Shown here: positions 63,991-64,000 of the stretch, one piece after another | Layout of the letters: every line of letters starts with the position of its first letter | How positions within the stretch are numbered: position 1 is the first letter of the stretch | NCBI RefSeq assembly: GCF_013371495.1 | Contig: NZ_JABWTA010000001.1 | Span: 2,640,693-2,704,692, forward strand | Length of the DNA: 64,000 nt | Reading direction: 5' to 3' | From: Altererythrobacter lutimaris | Lineage (GTDB): Bacteria; Pseudomonadota; Alphaproteobacteria; Sphingomonadales; Sphingomonadaceae | Notes under the pieces: generated by a model | Database searches by the model: none | Told to the model about the DNA's origin: nothing | What the model saw: only the letters and a program-made list of their open reading frames with translations | Program-made: the position numbers and the translations under genes

Positions 63991-64000
63991 GAATTCACGC

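Overview
This window is a contiguous piece of a bacterial chromosome from an alphaproteobacterium, most probably order Sphingomonadales, family Erythrobacteraceae. The evidence is the syntenic block dut–coaBC–ubiB–ubiE–mutM–rpsT–dnaA, typical of alphaproteobacteria, together with a SigF/NrsF pair, a SecB/Tim44-like/MltA neighbourhood, and protein sequences that read like Erythrobacter-type homologues. I name the family by recognition, not by database search. I see no rRNA, CRISPR array, insertion sequence or prophage. Coding density is high, most genes are housekeeping, and many neighbours overlap by 1–4 nt.

Layout. 0–4.3 kb: a GNAT fragment, a DUF6491-type lipoprotein, nth–dapB, a sirtuin, a small membrane protein and a MoeB/ThiF-like enzyme. 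4.3–13 kb: dnaA, rpsT, mutM, ubiE, ubiB, coaBC and dut. The 96-bp gap between dnaA and moeB is filled by an eight-copy TGT-centred array phased at 11–12 bp. 13–20.5 kb: a YjhX-like gene, a DUF4136 lipoprotein, trpS, murJ, secB, a Tim44-like gene, mltA and smr. 20.5–27 kb: a GMC oxidoreductase and a peroxide-defence cluster (ahpC, ahpF, katG). 27–37.5 kb: an esterase, a desaturase, aroC, ruvA–X–ruvB, acnA with a rhodanese lipoprotein, and an EamA transporter. 37.7–46 kb: two convergent L,D-transpeptidases, then a leftward run (ispG, a pentad-repeat protein, an HDAC-like deacetylase, a retropepsin-like protease, a flavoprotein) and an MFS transporter.

46–50.2 kb is the most interesting region. 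A divergent bufferin/gig-type cluster has bufA1–doxX–sigF–nrsF running left and a second Cys-rich precursor–bufB–bufC running right. Two back-to-back SigF-type promoters (GTAAC[CG]-N16-CGAA) lie between the halves. It reads as a self-regulating metal-stress system in which one DUF692 (MNIO) enzyme could modify two different secreted Cys-rich precursors.

50.2–57.7 kb: a periplasmic isoaspartyl peptidase and a tightly overlapping six-gene operon (DUF4129–DUF4350–MoxR–DUF58–SpoIIM–RDD) of unknown function. 57.8–61.4 kb: pheA, a membrane-anchored cytochrome c, rlmE and a Ppx/GppA protein with a long basic N-terminal extension. 61.6–64 kb: tRNA-Gln(CTG), a RES/Xre toxin–antitoxin pair with a paired palindromic operator, and a LOG-family protein.

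Gene starts were moved inward from the longest open frame wherever a family N-terminus, a Shine–Dalgarno or a neighbour's stop codon decided it. All functions are inferred from sequence recognition alone.
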